From: CAVHIG01 sp963636105
GTDB lineage: Bacteria; Bacillota; Clostridia; Peptostreptococcales; Anaerovoracaceae
Reading direction: 5' to 3'
Assembly: GCA_963636105.1 (NCBI GenBank)
Contig: CAVHIG010000002.1
Location: forward strand, 1 to 57,856
Length of the DNA stretch: 57,856 bases
Part shown: positions 17,310 to 26,199 of the stretch, one piece after another
Layout: every line of letters starts with the position of its first letter
How positions within the stretch are numbered: the stretch's first letter is position 1
The notes under the pieces: generated by a model
What the model saw: the letters and a program-made list of their open reading frames with translations, nothing else
Databases searched by the model: none
Told to the model about the DNA's origin: nothing
Translations under genes and position numbers: made by a program

Positions 17310-17636
17310 ATGCACTGGATAGGCTTTAGGGTAATTTTGAGACGCATAAAGGCTATAAAATTCATGATGCTGGATAAGAAGGTTCCACTGCGCAAAAAGG
17401 CTCTTGTGGTATTCGGCATCATCTATCTTCTGCTGCCTGTCGATATAATACCTGTGGTGATATTTCCGCTGGCATGGCTGGATGATCTCGTTTTGTGGAT
17501 CTGGATTTTGTGGCATTTGCGGGATACACTCGATGCTTATTGGATAGGTGAAAAGTCTATGGACCTTTCAAAGACATATCGAAACAAGACCGTTATAGAT
17601 GATGTTGATTTCAAAGTTGAAAATGATAAGGAGTAA
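17310..17636 (+). CDS. DUF1232 membrane protein
   Basis: A 108-residue protein with two adjoining hydrophobic stretches and the DUF1232 core IIYLLLPVDIIPVVIFPLAW followed by LDDLVLWIWILWHLRDTLDA. The function of the family is not established. A basic N-terminus (RVILRRIKAIK) suggests inside orientation. It sits 22 bases after engB and three bases before hpt, so it is probably co-transcribed. Confidence 0.8.
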   Translation: MHWIGFRVILRRIKAIKFMMLDKKVPLRKKALVVFGIIYLLLPVDIIPVVIFPLAWLDDLVLWIWILWHLRDTLDAYWIGEKSMDLSKTYRNKTVIDDVDFKVENDKE

Positions 17637-17639
17637 GAC

Positions 17640-18197
17640 GTGGAGAAGGAAACTATCGGAAAAGTAATGATCACCGAGGAAGAGATAAGGGAGCGCGCAA
17701 AGGAGATAGGCGCAATTATCTCAAAGGATTATGCCGGCGAGGAAGTACTCATGGTGGGTATACTCAAGGGAGCCATCATGTGGATGGGCGAAGTCATCAA
17801 GCATGTTACCGTGCCTGTCACTCTTGATTTTATGGTTGTTTCCAGCTATGGAGCTTCCACAAAGTCCTCAGGTATAGTAAAGATTGTAAAGGATCTCGAT
17901 GTGGATATAGAGGACAAAAATGTCATCATAGTTGAGGATATTGTGGATTCCGGCATTACTCTTCACTATCTTAAGGGCTATCTGGACGCAAGACGCGCAA
18001 AAACAGTAAAGATCTGCTCCCTCCTTGATAAGCCTGAGGGCAGGAGAGTAGAGCTTCAGGCTGATTATGTGGGTTTTGAGGTGGATGATCGCTTTATAAT
18101 AGGATATGGACTTGACTACAATCAGAAATACAGAAATCTGCCATATATAAGCTATCTTGAAGGTACAGAAAAAGAGAGAATATTGGAAAAGGAATAA
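17640..18197 (+). CDS. hpt: Hypoxanthine phosphoribosyltransferase
   Basis: A 185-residue purine salvage enzyme that joins hypoxanthine or guanine to PRPP. The PRPP motif VIIVEDIVDSGITLHYLKGY is intact, with LMVGILKGAIMWMGEV near the N-terminus and VGFEVDDRFIIGYGLDYNQK toward the C-terminus. The start is GTG 17640, with AAGGAG (17628-17633) six bases upstream. Confidence 0.94.
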   Translation: MEKETIGKVMITEEEIRERAKEIGAIISKDYAGEEVLMVGILKGAIMWMGEVIKHVTVPVTLDFMVVSSYGASTKSSGIVKIVKDLDVDIEDKNVIIVEDIVDSGITLHYLKGYLDARRAKTVKICSLLDKPEGRRVELQADYVGFEVDDRFIIGYGLDYNQKYRNLPYISYLEGTEKERILEKE

Positions 18198-18257
18198 AAG
18201 CCTTTTCTTAATATATTATAAGAATTTATAAGAGAGGATATAAGGAGGAACCAAGAA

Positions 18258-18833
18258 ATGGGTTACAAAGTACAGATTGGTTTGTCAAACAAGCATTTGC
18301 ATTTGCAGGAAGATCACATCGAGGCACTTTTCGGAAAGGGTCACAAGCTGACTCCGAAGAAGGATCTTGTACAGCCTGGTCAGTTTGCCTGTGAAGAGGT
18401 TGTAGACATCGTAGGACCAAAGAAGACACTCAAAAATGTAAGAGTGCTCGGACCTGCTCGTAAGGAGACACAGGTAGAGCTTGCTCTGACTGACGCAAGA
18501 ACTATAGGCATCAAGGCTCCGATCAGAGAGTCCGGAAAGCTTGAGGGCACTCCTGGCTGCAAGCTTATCGGCCCTGCGGGAGAAGTAGAGCTTGACCACG
18601 GTGTAATCGCTGCTCTGAGACACGTACATCTTTCAGCTGCGGAAGCAGAGGAAGCAGGCGTAAAGGACAAGGAGTGGGTATCCATCAAGATCGAAGGCGA
18701 GAGAGGACTCATCTTTGACAACGTACTCATTAGAGCAGGTGAAGGCCACAAGAGAGAATGTCATCTGGATACAGACGAAGGAAACGCAGCAGGTTGCGGT
18801 CCTGATGCAGTCTGTGAGATCATCAAGAAATAG
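18258..18833 (+). CDS. pduL: PduL-type phosphate acyltransferase
   Basis: A 191-residue phosphotransacylase of the PduL family, which exchanges CoA and phosphate on propanoyl or acetyl groups. The metal-binding histidine motifs are GLSNKHLHL near the N-terminus, ALRHVHLSAAEAEE in the middle and CHLDTDEGNAAGCG at the end. No microcompartment shell gene or encapsulation peptide is visible, so this is probably the free form used in acetyl phosphate metabolism. AAGGAGG precedes the ATG. It has its own downstream terminator. Confidence 0.88.
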   Translation: MGYKVQIGLSNKHLHLQEDHIEALFGKGHKLTPKKDLVQPGQFACEEVVDIVGPKKTLKNVRVLGPARKETQVELALTDARTIGIKAPIRESGKLEGTPGCKLIGPAGEVELDHGVIAALRHVHLSAAEAEEAGVKDKEWVSIKIEGERGLIFDNVLIRAGEGHKRECHLDTDEGNAAGCGPDAVCEIIKK

Positions 18834-18890
18834 CTTGTATGATTCGACAAGCCTGACCGGGCAAATATCCGGCGGCAAAGAACAAAATAC

Positions 18891-18927
18891 AAAAACAGCG
18901 ACAGTTGCGAAAACTGCCGCTGTTTTT
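18891..18927 (+). terminator. Rho-independent terminator after pduL
   Basis: AAAAACAGCG (18891-18900) pairs perfectly with CGCTGTTTTT (18918-18927); inside it CAGT pairs with ACTG. Further T-runs follow (TTTTTGCGTTTTT). Confidence 0.9.
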
Positions 18928-18955
18928 GCGTTTTTCACAAATTTGCGTGAAGCGC

Positions 18956-18984
18956 TTGACAGTTTTGTGTTATAGGTGTACAAT
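18956..18984 (+). promoter_or_regulatory. Promoter of the GntR gene
   Basis: Perfect TTGACA (18956-18961), a 17-base spacer and TACAAT (18979-18984). This strong promoter runs straight into the operator at 18988-19005. Confidence 0.85.
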
Positions 18985-18987
18985 CGA

Positions 18988-19005
18988 CTTATTGTATACA
19001 ATAAG
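18988..19005. promoter_or_regulatory. 18-bp perfect palindrome, probable GntR operator
   Basis: CTTATTGTATACAATAAG is an exact palindrome placed over the predicted transcription start and overlapping the first bases of the AAGGAGG ribosome binding site. The core TTGTATACAA fits the T-n-GT-n-AC-n-A type of site bound by FCD-class GntR regulators. The position implies autorepression by the gene that follows. Confidence 0.8.
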
Positions 19006-19021
19006 GAGGTAAAAGGCCGAC

Positions 19022-19690
19022 ATGGTTTTATATAAATATGGAAATGAGGCAAAACAGAGCAATATGCCGATTTGCAGCAGCCTTTTTTCGGAGCTGCAGC
19101 GTGATATATTGCAGGGAAGGATGAAGCCGGGAGAAAAGCTGACTGAGCAGAGAATATGCAGCGAATATAAGGTCAGCAGGACGCCGGTGCGCGAGGCTCT
19201 CAAGCAGCTTGAGATGGAAGGTCTTATAGAGACGATTCCAAATAGAGGCGCATTTGTAGTGGGCTTTTCCGAGCAGGATATACGCGATATATATGAGCTT
19301 CGTAAAATCTATGAGATGCAGGCTGTCAGATGGGCGATAGAGCGCATCACAGACGATGAATTTGACGCATTGGAAGAAACCTTTGAATTTATGGAATTCT
19401 ATACCATGAAGAAGGATTTGGAAAAGATGCTCAATATAAATACGGGCTTTCACCAGCTCATATACACGGGCGCGCACAACAGGCTCCTCGAGCACATGCT
19501 TTCTTCGTATCAGGTATATCTGAAGCTCAGTGCAAATCCAAAAATATACGACAGCGAGACCTACCTCTCGGATGTCTTTGAAGAGCACAAGGCAATATTC
19601 GATGCCTTCAAAAATAAGGATTCCGAAGCCGGTGTGAGGGCGATGGAGATACATATGGATAATTCTATGGCGCGCCGCGGCATGAAATAG
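19022..19690 (+). CDS. GntR-family regulator, FadR/FCD subgroup
   Basis: A 222-residue regulator: winged helix-turn-helix at about 20-85 (KLTEQRICSEYKVSRTPVRE, the classic GntR recognition helix) and an all-helical FCD ligand-binding domain (about 95-215) with candidate metal or acid-binding residues in IYELRKIYEM, HQLIYTGAHNRLLEHML and EEHKAIFDAF. FCD proteins usually sense carboxylic acids. The gene is followed 35 bases later by malic enzyme and fumarase, so C4 acids are a reasonable guess for the ligand. Confidence 0.9.
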   Translation: MVLYKYGNEAKQSNMPICSSLFSELQRDILQGRMKPGEKLTEQRICSEYKVSRTPVREALKQLEMEGLIETIPNRGAFVVGFSEQDIRDIYELRKIYEMQAVRWAIERITDDEFDALEETFEFMEFYTMKKDLEKMLNINTGFHQLIYTGAHNRLLEHMLSSYQVYLKLSANPKIYDSETYLSDVFEEHKAIFDAFKNKDSEAGVRAMEIHMDNSMARRGMK

Positions 19691-19725
19691 CTCAAATGTA
19701 TAGCAATAGAAAGGAAGCAAGAAAA

Positions 19726-20895
19726 ATGGACAAAAAAGAATACGCGCTTAAAAAGCATGAAGAGTGGAAGGGCAAGCTCTCAATAGAATGCAAATGCCCT
19801 ATTACAAATAAGGAAGAGCTTTCTGTAGCATATACACCCGGCGTAGCGGAGCCATGCATTGAGATTCAAAAGGACGAATCCCTTGCATATAAATATACGG
19901 GCAAAGGAAATACCGTCGCTGTTATTACGGACGGCACCGCGGTACTTGGTCTCGGCGATATAGGACCATCTGCCGGTATGCCTGTAATGGAAGGAAAATG
20001 CGCACTTTTCAAGGCCTTTGCCGGCATAGACGCGGTGCCTATCTGCATAGACAGCAAGGATCCTGATGAGATTGTAAAGACTGTAGCTCTCATTTCAAAG
20101 AGCTTTGGCGGCATAAATCTCGAGGATATAAGCGCGCCGCGCTGCTTTAAGATAGAGCAGAGGCTCATAGAATTGTGCGATATCCCGGTATTTCACGATG
20201 ACCAGCACGGTACAGCCATAATCACAAGCGCCGGCATAATAAACGCGCTCAAGGTGACCGGCAGGACAGCCGGAAATCTGAAAATCGTTATAAGCGGTGC
20301 GGGCGCCGCAGGTATATCCATCGCGAAGATGTTCAATCGTCTCGGCTTTGGAGATGTGATACTTTGCGACAAAAATGGCGCTATTTACGAGGGTGCGCCA
20401 TACAACAATCCGGAGCAGGAGAAGATGGCACATGTGACAAATAAGGACAATCTGCAGGGCAGCCTCGCTGATGTGATAAAGGGCGCGGACGTACTCATAG
20501 GAGTATCCAGACCGGGTGTTGTGTCCCAGGATATGATTCGCAGCATGGCAAAGGATCCTATAGTATTCTCAATGGCAAATCCTGTGCCTGAGATCATGCC
20601 TGATGAAGCAAAGGCCGCGGGTGCGGCTGTAGTAGGTACGGGACGTTCGGACTTCCCAAATCAGGTAAATAATGTAATAGCATTTCCGGGAATCTTCCGC
20701 GGAGCATTGGACGCGGGCGCAAAGAGGATTACAGAGGAAATGAAGGAGGCTGCGGCAAGGGCGATAGCATCCGTAATTCCGGAGGAAGAGCTCTCAGCCG
20801 AGTACGTGCTTCCGGACGGCTTCAATCCGCTCGTAGTAAAGAAGGTAGCAGAGGCAGTGATGGGATGCTGCACAACGGCTACCAAGAACATATGA
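19726..20895 (+). CDS. NAD(P)-dependent malic enzyme, short bacterial form
   Basis: A 389-residue enzyme that oxidatively decarboxylates malate to pyruvate. It shows the N-terminal malic domain (SVAYTPGVAEPCIEIQKDES, TDGTAVLGLGDIGPSAGMPV, FHDDQHGTAIITSAGIINAL with the metal ligands) and a Rossmann domain (ISGAGAAGISIAKMFNRLG). ATG 19726 is taken because AAAGGAAG precedes it; an upstream ATG at 19696 has no site and adds ten atypical residues. NAD versus NADP use cannot be read with confidence. Confidence 0.93.
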   Translation: MDKKEYALKKHEEWKGKLSIECKCPITNKEELSVAYTPGVAEPCIEIQKDESLAYKYTGKGNTVAVITDGTAVLGLGDIGPSAGMPVMEGKCALFKAFAGIDAVPICIDSKDPDEIVKTVALISKSFGGINLEDISAPRCFKIEQRLIELCDIPVFHDDQHGTAIITSAGIINALKVTGRTAGNLKIVISGAGAAGISIAKMFNRLGFGDVILCDKNGAIYEGAPYNNPEQEKMAHVTNKDNLQGSLADVIKGADVLIGVSRPGVVSQDMIRSMAKDPIVFSMANPVPEIMPDEAKAAGAAVVGTGRSDFPNQVNNVIAFPGIFRGALDAGAKRITEEMKEAAARAIASVIPEEELSAEYVLPDGFNPLVVKKVAEAVMGCCTTATKNI

Positions 20896-20905
20896 AAGGA
20901 CAAAA

Positions 20906-22270
20906 ATGGAATATCGTATAGAACATGATACAATGGGCGAGGTGAAGGTGCCCGCGGATAAATATTGGGGTGCTCAGACCGAGAGAAGCTTTGAAAATTT
21001 CAAAATCGGTAAGCAAAGAATGCCCGAGGAGATAATACATGCCTTCGGAATTTTGAAAAAGGCCGCGGCCATGGCAAATTATGAGCTTGGCAACCTTGAT
21101 GAAAAGAGGGCAAAGGCCATAATGCAGGCCGCGGATGAGGTGATTTCCGGAAAGCTTAGCGAGCATTTTCCGCTTGTAATCTACCAGACCGGAAGCGGCA
21201 CGCAGTCGAATATGAACGCAAATGAGGTAATCGCAAACCGCGCAAATGAGATTCTCGGCGAAAAGCTTGTACATCCAAACGATCATGTAAATAAATCGCA
21301 AAGCAGCAATGACACCTTTCCTACGGCCATGCACATAGCGGCTGCCTTTGCTATAGAGGAAAATCTTATTCCGGCGATAGACGAGCTTGCAGAGGTATTT
21401 GAAAGACTTGAAAAAGAAAATATGGATATCATAAAGACCGGCCGCACACATCTTCAGGATGCTACTCCGCTCACACTCGGACAGGAGATAAGCGCCTGGA
21501 AGGAGATGCTGCTTGAAAGCCGCGCTATGCTTGCAAAGACTCTCGATGGACTCAAAAAGCTTGCGCTCGGCGGCACGGCGGTCGGCACGGGTCTCAACGC
21601 ACCGAAGGAATTCGGCGCAGTTTCCGCGAAGAAAATAAGCGAGCTTACGGGAATGAAATTTGAGACGGCCCCAAATAAATTCCACGCGCTTACAAGCAAG
21701 GACGCGCTTGTATTTTGCCATGGCGCTATGAAGGCGCTTGCGGCGGACCTTATGAAAATAGCAAATGATGTGAGATGGCTCGCAAGCGGGCCGCGCTGCG
21801 GAATAGGAGAGATCACGATTCCTGAAAATGAGCCGGGCAGCTCCATTATGCCGGGGAAGGTAAATCCGACGCAATGCGAGGCTCTTACGATGGTCTGCGT
21901 GCAGGTCATGGGAAATGACGCGGCAGTGGCAATTGCGGCGTCTCAGGGCAATTTCCAGCTCAATGTATATATGCCGGTGCTCATACATAATTTTTTGGAG
22001 TCAGCGGGGCTCCTTGCGGACGCGATTCGCTCATTCCGCAAAAATTGCGCAATCGGCATAAGGGCAAACGAGGAAAAGATTGCGGAAAATATGGAAAAAT
22101 CTCTCATGCTTGTGACTGCGCTCAATCCGCATATAGGATATGAAAACGCGGCCAAGATAGCAAAGCTTGCGCATAGGGAAAATCTCACATTAAAGGAAGC
22201 GGCGCTGAGGCTTGAGCTTGTGAGTGAGGCGGACTTTGCGGCATGGGTGGATCCGAAAAAAATGGTATAA
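20906..22270 (+). CDS. fumC: Fumarate hydratase, class II
   Basis: A 454-residue member of the aspartase/fumarase superfamily that interconverts fumarate and malate. Seen are GSGTQSNMNANEVIANRANE, KSQSSNDTFPTAMHIAA, TGRTHLQDATPLTLGQE and the signature loop GSSIMPGKVNPTQCEALTMV. The oxygen-stable class II form in an anaerobe fits with the malic enzyme gene only ten bases upstream. It carries one GTTTCCGC motif copy at 21620. Confidence 0.95.
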   Translation: MEYRIEHDTMGEVKVPADKYWGAQTERSFENFKIGKQRMPEEIIHAFGILKKAAAMANYELGNLDEKRAKAIMQAADEVISGKLSEHFPLVIYQTGSGTQSNMNANEVIANRANEILGEKLVHPNDHVNKSQSSNDTFPTAMHIAAAFAIEENLIPAIDELAEVFERLEKENMDIIKTGRTHLQDATPLTLGQEISAWKEMLLESRAMLAKTLDGLKKLALGGTAVGTGLNAPKEFGAVSAKKISELTGMKFETAPNKFHALTSKDALVFCHGAMKALAADLMKIANDVRWLASGPRCGIGEITIPENEPGSSIMPGKVNPTQCEALTMVCVQVMGNDAAVAIAASQGNFQLNVYMPVLIHNFLESAGLLADAIRSFRKNCAIGIRANEEKIAENMEKSLMLVTALNPHIGYENAAKIAKLAHRENLTLKEAALRLELVSEADFAAWVDPKKMV

Positions 22271-22326
22271 TAATCGCATGGGAAAGCTTGAAATTGCGGA
22301 CATTACAAATTATAAGTGATTTTATA

Positions 22327-22361
22327 AAAAATAGGAATGGCAGGTGACCATTCCTATTTTT
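22327..22361. terminator. Bidirectional terminator between fumC and the TetR gene
   Basis: AAAAATAGGAATGG (22327-22340) pairs perfectly with CCATTCCTATTTTT (22348-22361) around a seven-base loop. The A-run before and T-run after the stem let it serve both converging units. Confidence 0.9.
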
Positions 22362-22369
22362 GCTTGATT

Positions 22370-23041
22370 TTATTTCGCGGAGATTCCGTTGAAGATGAGT
22401 TCAAAGAAGTCTTCTTCCGTGCAGCTTGTGAAGGCTGCCGCCACGCGAGTATCTATCGGGAAGCCGCATTCTTGCATGCTTTGCAGCATTCCGGAGTTTG
22501 CAGAGGCAAACGATGCCGCAGTGCCCACTATAAGGTGAGCCGCAAGTATCGGATTTATAGGCCTCAGCTCACCGCTGGCGATGCCGTCTTCTAAGATTTT
22601 AAGCATTACAGAATACTCACAGCCGATGATTTGCTTTATGGCATCGCAGATTTTGCAAGCCATTTCGGTATTTTCCTCATGGAAGAGCGGATGTATTTCA
22701 TTTACATATCTTCCATATCTTTCGAGGAAATTCCGCTTAAATGTCAGGAAGGCCGAGAGCCTGCTTCTGACGTCATTCTTTTCCTTCAGCATTTCCGGGA
22801 AGAAGTCATATTCTGGAATGATCTTGCTATTTATGATTTCGAGCAGGATTTCCTCTTTGCTTGAGAAGTACTCATATACGGTGCCCTTGCCTATGCCGGC
22901 TCTTGCGGCGATATCGGCAATTTTTGCGCTTGCGTACCTTTCTTCCAGAAAGAGCTCATAGGCGGAGTCTAAAATGAGTTTGCGTTTTTCGGCTTTTTTG
23001 TCATCTCTATCACTTGAGCATTTTGTTCTATTGCTGTCCAC
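22370..23041 (-). CDS. TetR-family regulator of the RND efflux operon
   Basis: A 223-residue regulator with an N-terminal TetR helix-turn-helix (residues about 15-60: ILDSAYELFLEERYASAKIA, then GIGKGTVYEYFSSKEEILLE) and a divergent helical ligand-binding domain. The start is GTG 23041 with AAGGAGG nine bases upstream. It overlaps the end of the RND pump gene by 14 bases and is therefore the last gene of the operon it most likely represses, via the inverted repeat at 27424-27474. The ligand is unknown. Confidence 0.9.
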   Translation of the reverse strand: MDSNRTKCSSDRDDKKAEKRKLILDSAYELFLEERYASAKIADIAARAGIGKGTVYEYFSSKEEILLEIINSKIIPEYDFFPEMLKEKNDVRSRLSAFLTFKRNFLERYGRYVNEIHPLFHEENTEMACKICDAIKQIIGCEYSVMLKILEDGIASGELRPINPILAAHLIVGTAASFASANSGMLQSMQECGFPIDTRVAAAFTSCTEEDFFELIFNGISAK

Positions 23042-26000
23042 TTACGCTATCCTCCTTTGCCCATTCTGCTTCCAAGGCCGCAAGCTTTTCTGCTTTTGCA
23101 AGCTTTCTCTTGGCTTTCCTTTGCTTGCGCTCCTCTACCAATGAGTAGAAGACAGGCACTATGAAGAGAGTGACTACTGTAGAGGCCACAAGGCCGCCTA
23201 TTATGGATATACCCATAGGCGCGAGGATTTCTCCGCCATCGCCGAAACCAAGTGAAAGCGGAATCATGCCCACAACCGTAGTCACGCAGCTCATGAGAAT
23301 CGGGCGCAGACGCAGTTTCCCCGCCTGCACAAGAGCCTCATACAGGCCGAGCTCATCCTGATATTGTCTTATAAATTCCACAAGCAATATGGAGTTGTTT
23401 ACTACTATACCTACAAGCATTATGAGTCCGAGGAAGGACGTCATTGAAAGCGAGGTGCCGGTGAGGAAGAGCGCAAGGAAGGCTCCTGTCATGGCAAACG
23501 GTACAGCAAGCATTACGACAAGCGACATGATGACAGATTCGAATTGTGCCGCAAGGAGCAGGAATACGAGTGCTATCGCTACAAAGAGAGCTTTTGTCAG
23601 GCTTGTAAAGGCATCCGTCATTGTGGAATATATACCATTTTCGTCCGCGTAATAGCCTTCCGGGAATTGGTAATTATTCACAATCTTCATAACCTCGGTA
23701 GCGCCTCCTGTCACACTTGTGCTGTCTACATCGACATTGAGAGTGATGGTATTTGTCTGATTTTCTCTGTAAATGTATGATGGCGCATTGTCATATTCGA
23801 ATGTAGCTATCTGTGCGACAGGGACGGATGTGCCATATGAGCCTGTAATTTTTATCTGCTTCATATCCTCTACAGAGTCCGCCACATTGTCAGAAAGAGA
23901 GAGCTTTACATCGATCTCGGTGCCGTCTACTGTAAGACGTGTGGCTGTGCTTCCGGAAATCGCGCTTGAAAGTCCCGATGCCATTTGGTAGGCGGTGATG
24001 CCGTAGTAGGAGGCGGCATTTCTGTCGATTATGACCTTTACCTCCGGGCTTCCTTCGGATATGTCAAGCGCCGCGTCTGTCACGCATTCGAGCTGTGAAA
24101 TCTGCGTGCGGAGGTCATTTCCTATGGATTCCAAGGTTTCGAAGTCGCTGCCCTTCAAGAGAAGGCTTACGTCATTTGAACCGAAATATGAGGAAAATGA
24201 TGAGCTTGATTGCGCAGTGATGCTCGCTTCTGCTATTTTACTCATATCCTTTTGTATAGCTTTTGCTATCTCATCTGCGCTTCTGTCTCGCTCGCTTTTA
24301 TCTACAAGCTGAAGCGAGAGGCTCGCATTGCTGTTTAACGATAATGCGGAGACAGAGCCTGTGGACATGACTACGCTTTCGGTCTCAGGCAGGGCGAGGA
24401 GATAGTCTTCGATCTTGCTCATAATGCTGTCTGTAGTCTCAAGCGAGGTGCCGTAAGGAACCTCCACACTCAGGGATATCATGCCCTCATCGCTGTCAGG
24501 GAGCATTTCAAGTCCGAGCGTGAAAATGAGAAGCAGAGATACGATGAAAATCAAAGTACAGCCTACGAGTACCTTCTTTCGCTTTTTGAGTGCCACTCTT
24601 ACAAATTCATCGTATTTTTCAGTGATATATTCTATAAAGCGGCCAAAGAGAGGCAAAAGCTTGTACTTGTAGCGCTTTGTGCCAAAGCGCATATATTCTG
24701 TAGATACCGTGCCTGCCATAAGCTTTGAGCAAAGCATTGGAATGACGGTCAAGGCCACGACAAGTGAGGCCATGAGCGCGATTATTATGGTCCAGCAGAA
24801 ATCAGCGAAGATCAATGATGCCATACCCTCGGAAAGCGCTATAGGCAAAAATACGAGCACGGTAGTCAGGGTAGATGCCACTACAGCAAGAAAGATTTCT
24901 TTGGAAGCTTTATTTGCTGCGACTATAGGATCCGGCTCCTCCTGCCTTATTCTGAAGATGTCTTCAAGCACTACGATGGAATTATCTACCAGCATACCCA
25001 CGCAGATTGTAAGCGCGCATAGAGTAATCAGATTCAAGGTCATATCCAGCGCATCCATTACGGCAAAGGCCGCAAGCAGAGATGTAGGGATGGACAGAGC
25101 TATGATGAGCGTAGTCTTGACATTCCTTAGGAAGAGGAAGACTACGATTATGGCAAGCAGTGCACCTATGATTGCGGATTCCGCTACGGAGCGAATGGAG
25201 GATTTTATATAATCCGCGGCATCGTAGCCTATCACGATATTTATATCGGGATATTTTTCGCTGAGCTTTTCGATTGCGCTTCTGACTTCGTCTGACACCT
25301 CGACCGTATTGGCGTCGGAGGCCTTGGTGACCATGACACCTATCGCCGTTTCCGCATTTATCCTCGTGATGGCTTCCTGATCCTTATAGCCGTAGGAAAT
25401 CTCCGCAATATCGCCGAGGCGCACCACGCTGTAGTCAGAAATCGTCAGCGGGAGATTCTTTATGTCCTCCACATCTGAAAACTTGCCCATGCTTCTTACG
25501 ATAAGCTCAGTATCGCCCTTGGAAATATCACCGATAGGGAGATTTACATTTTCCGCTGCCAAAAGCTGGCTTACAGTGCTGAGCGAAAGCCCGTAATTTG
25601 TCAGCGCCTCCTGATTGAATTTTATGGAGACCTCTTCCTCTACGCCGCCCATCATCGTTGTGGAGGCAACTCCGGAGGCACGCTCAAGCTGCGGTACTAT
25701 GCTCGAGTCCACAAGCGTATTGAGCTCGGCGAGGGTCATGCTGCCGGAGGAGATATAGATCTGCGCGGTAGGCATCATATTCATGCTCATCTTCATAACC
25801 ATAGGCTCGGTGCAGCTGTCCGGCAGATAATCCGAGACAAGGGCTATCTTTTCGCGCATATTCAGGGTAGCAAAATCCATATCTGTATCATAATTGAACA
25901 TAAGGACAATTATGGATGTATTTTCCATGCTATAGGAATAGAGCGTATCCAGATCCTCAACGGAAGCAAGGGAAGCCTCCAGCGTCTCTGTGACCATGCT

Positions 26001-26180
26001 CTCCACTTCCTCAGGGGATGCGCCGCTGTAGGTGGTCGTGACAAGGGCTACAGGCGCCTCTATATCCGGCATAAGGTCCAGCGGAATGCTAAACATAGCT
26101 ACCGCACCCAGTACGACTATCATGAGCAAAATCATGATGGTCGCCACCGGTCTTTTTATTGATAAACTTGACAGATTCAT
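23028..26180 (-). CDS. RND-family efflux pump, AcrB/HAE1-like
   Basis: A 1050-residue inner-membrane transporter with the duplicated RND layout: one helix at each half start (SIKRPVATIMILLMIVVLGA), periplasm-type loops of about 300 residues, and six-helix bundles. Motifs include GMLVDNSIVVLEDIFR with the conserved Asp pair region of helix 4, and VGIVVNNSILLVEFIRQYQD. In Gram-positive bacteria without an outer membrane the exit route is unclear, since no TolC-like gene is present. It is preceded 19 bases upstream by its membrane fusion partner. Confidence 0.94.
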   Translation of the reverse strand: MNLSSLSIKRPVATIMILLMIVVLGAVAMFSIPLDLMPDIEAPVALVTTTYSGASPEEVESMVTETLEASLASVEDLDTLYSYSMENTSIIVLMFNYDTDMDFATLNMREKIALVSDYLPDSCTEPMVMKMSMNMMPTAQIYISSGSMTLAELNTLVDSSIVPQLERASGVASTTMMGGVEEEVSIKFNQEALTNYGLSLSTVSQLLAAENVNLPIGDISKGDTELIVRSMGKFSDVEDIKNLPLTISDYSVVRLGDIAEISYGYKDQEAITRINAETAIGVMVTKASDANTVEVSDEVRSAIEKLSEKYPDINIVIGYDAADYIKSSIRSVAESAIIGALLAIIVVFLFLRNVKTTLIIALSIPTSLLAAFAVMDALDMTLNLITLCALTICVGMLVDNSIVVLEDIFRIRQEEPDPIVAANKASKEIFLAVVASTLTTVLVFLPIALSEGMASLIFADFCWTIIIALMASLVVALTVIPMLCSKLMAGTVSTEYMRFGTKRYKYKLLPLFGRFIEYITEKYDEFVRVALKKRKKVLVGCTLIFIVSLLLIFTLGLEMLPDSDEGMISLSVEVPYGTSLETTDSIMSKIEDYLLALPETESVVMSTGSVSALSLNSNASLSLQLVDKSERDRSADEIAKAIQKDMSKIAEASITAQSSSSFSSYFGSNDVSLLLKGSDFETLESIGNDLRTQISQLECVTDAALDISEGSPEVKVIIDRNAASYYGITAYQMASGLSSAISGSTATRLTVDGTEIDVKLSLSDNVADSVEDMKQIKITGSYGTSVPVAQIATFEYDNAPSYIYRENQTNTITLNVDVDSTSVTGGATEVMKIVNNYQFPEGYYADENGIYSTMTDAFTSLTKALFVAIALVFLLLAAQFESVIMSLVVMLAVPFAMTGAFLALFLTGTSLSMTSFLGLIMLVGIVVNNSILLVEFIRQYQDELGLYEALVQAGKLRLRPILMSCVTTVVGMIPLSLGFGDGGEILAPMGISIIGGLVASTVVTLFIVPVFYSLVEERKQRKAKRKLAKAEKLAALEAEWAKEDSVSGQQ

Positions 26181-26199
26181 GTGCGTGTACCTCTTTTAC

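Noticed and set aside
19022..19030. A translation start upstream of the GntR ATG
   Set aside because: The operator and promoter occupy that region and no start codon with a ribosome binding site is in frame.
20879..21988. A 369-codon minus-strand frame opposite fumC
   Set aside because: It is rich in rare residues such as Cys, His and Arg and has no family features, and fumC on the + strand explains the sequence fully.
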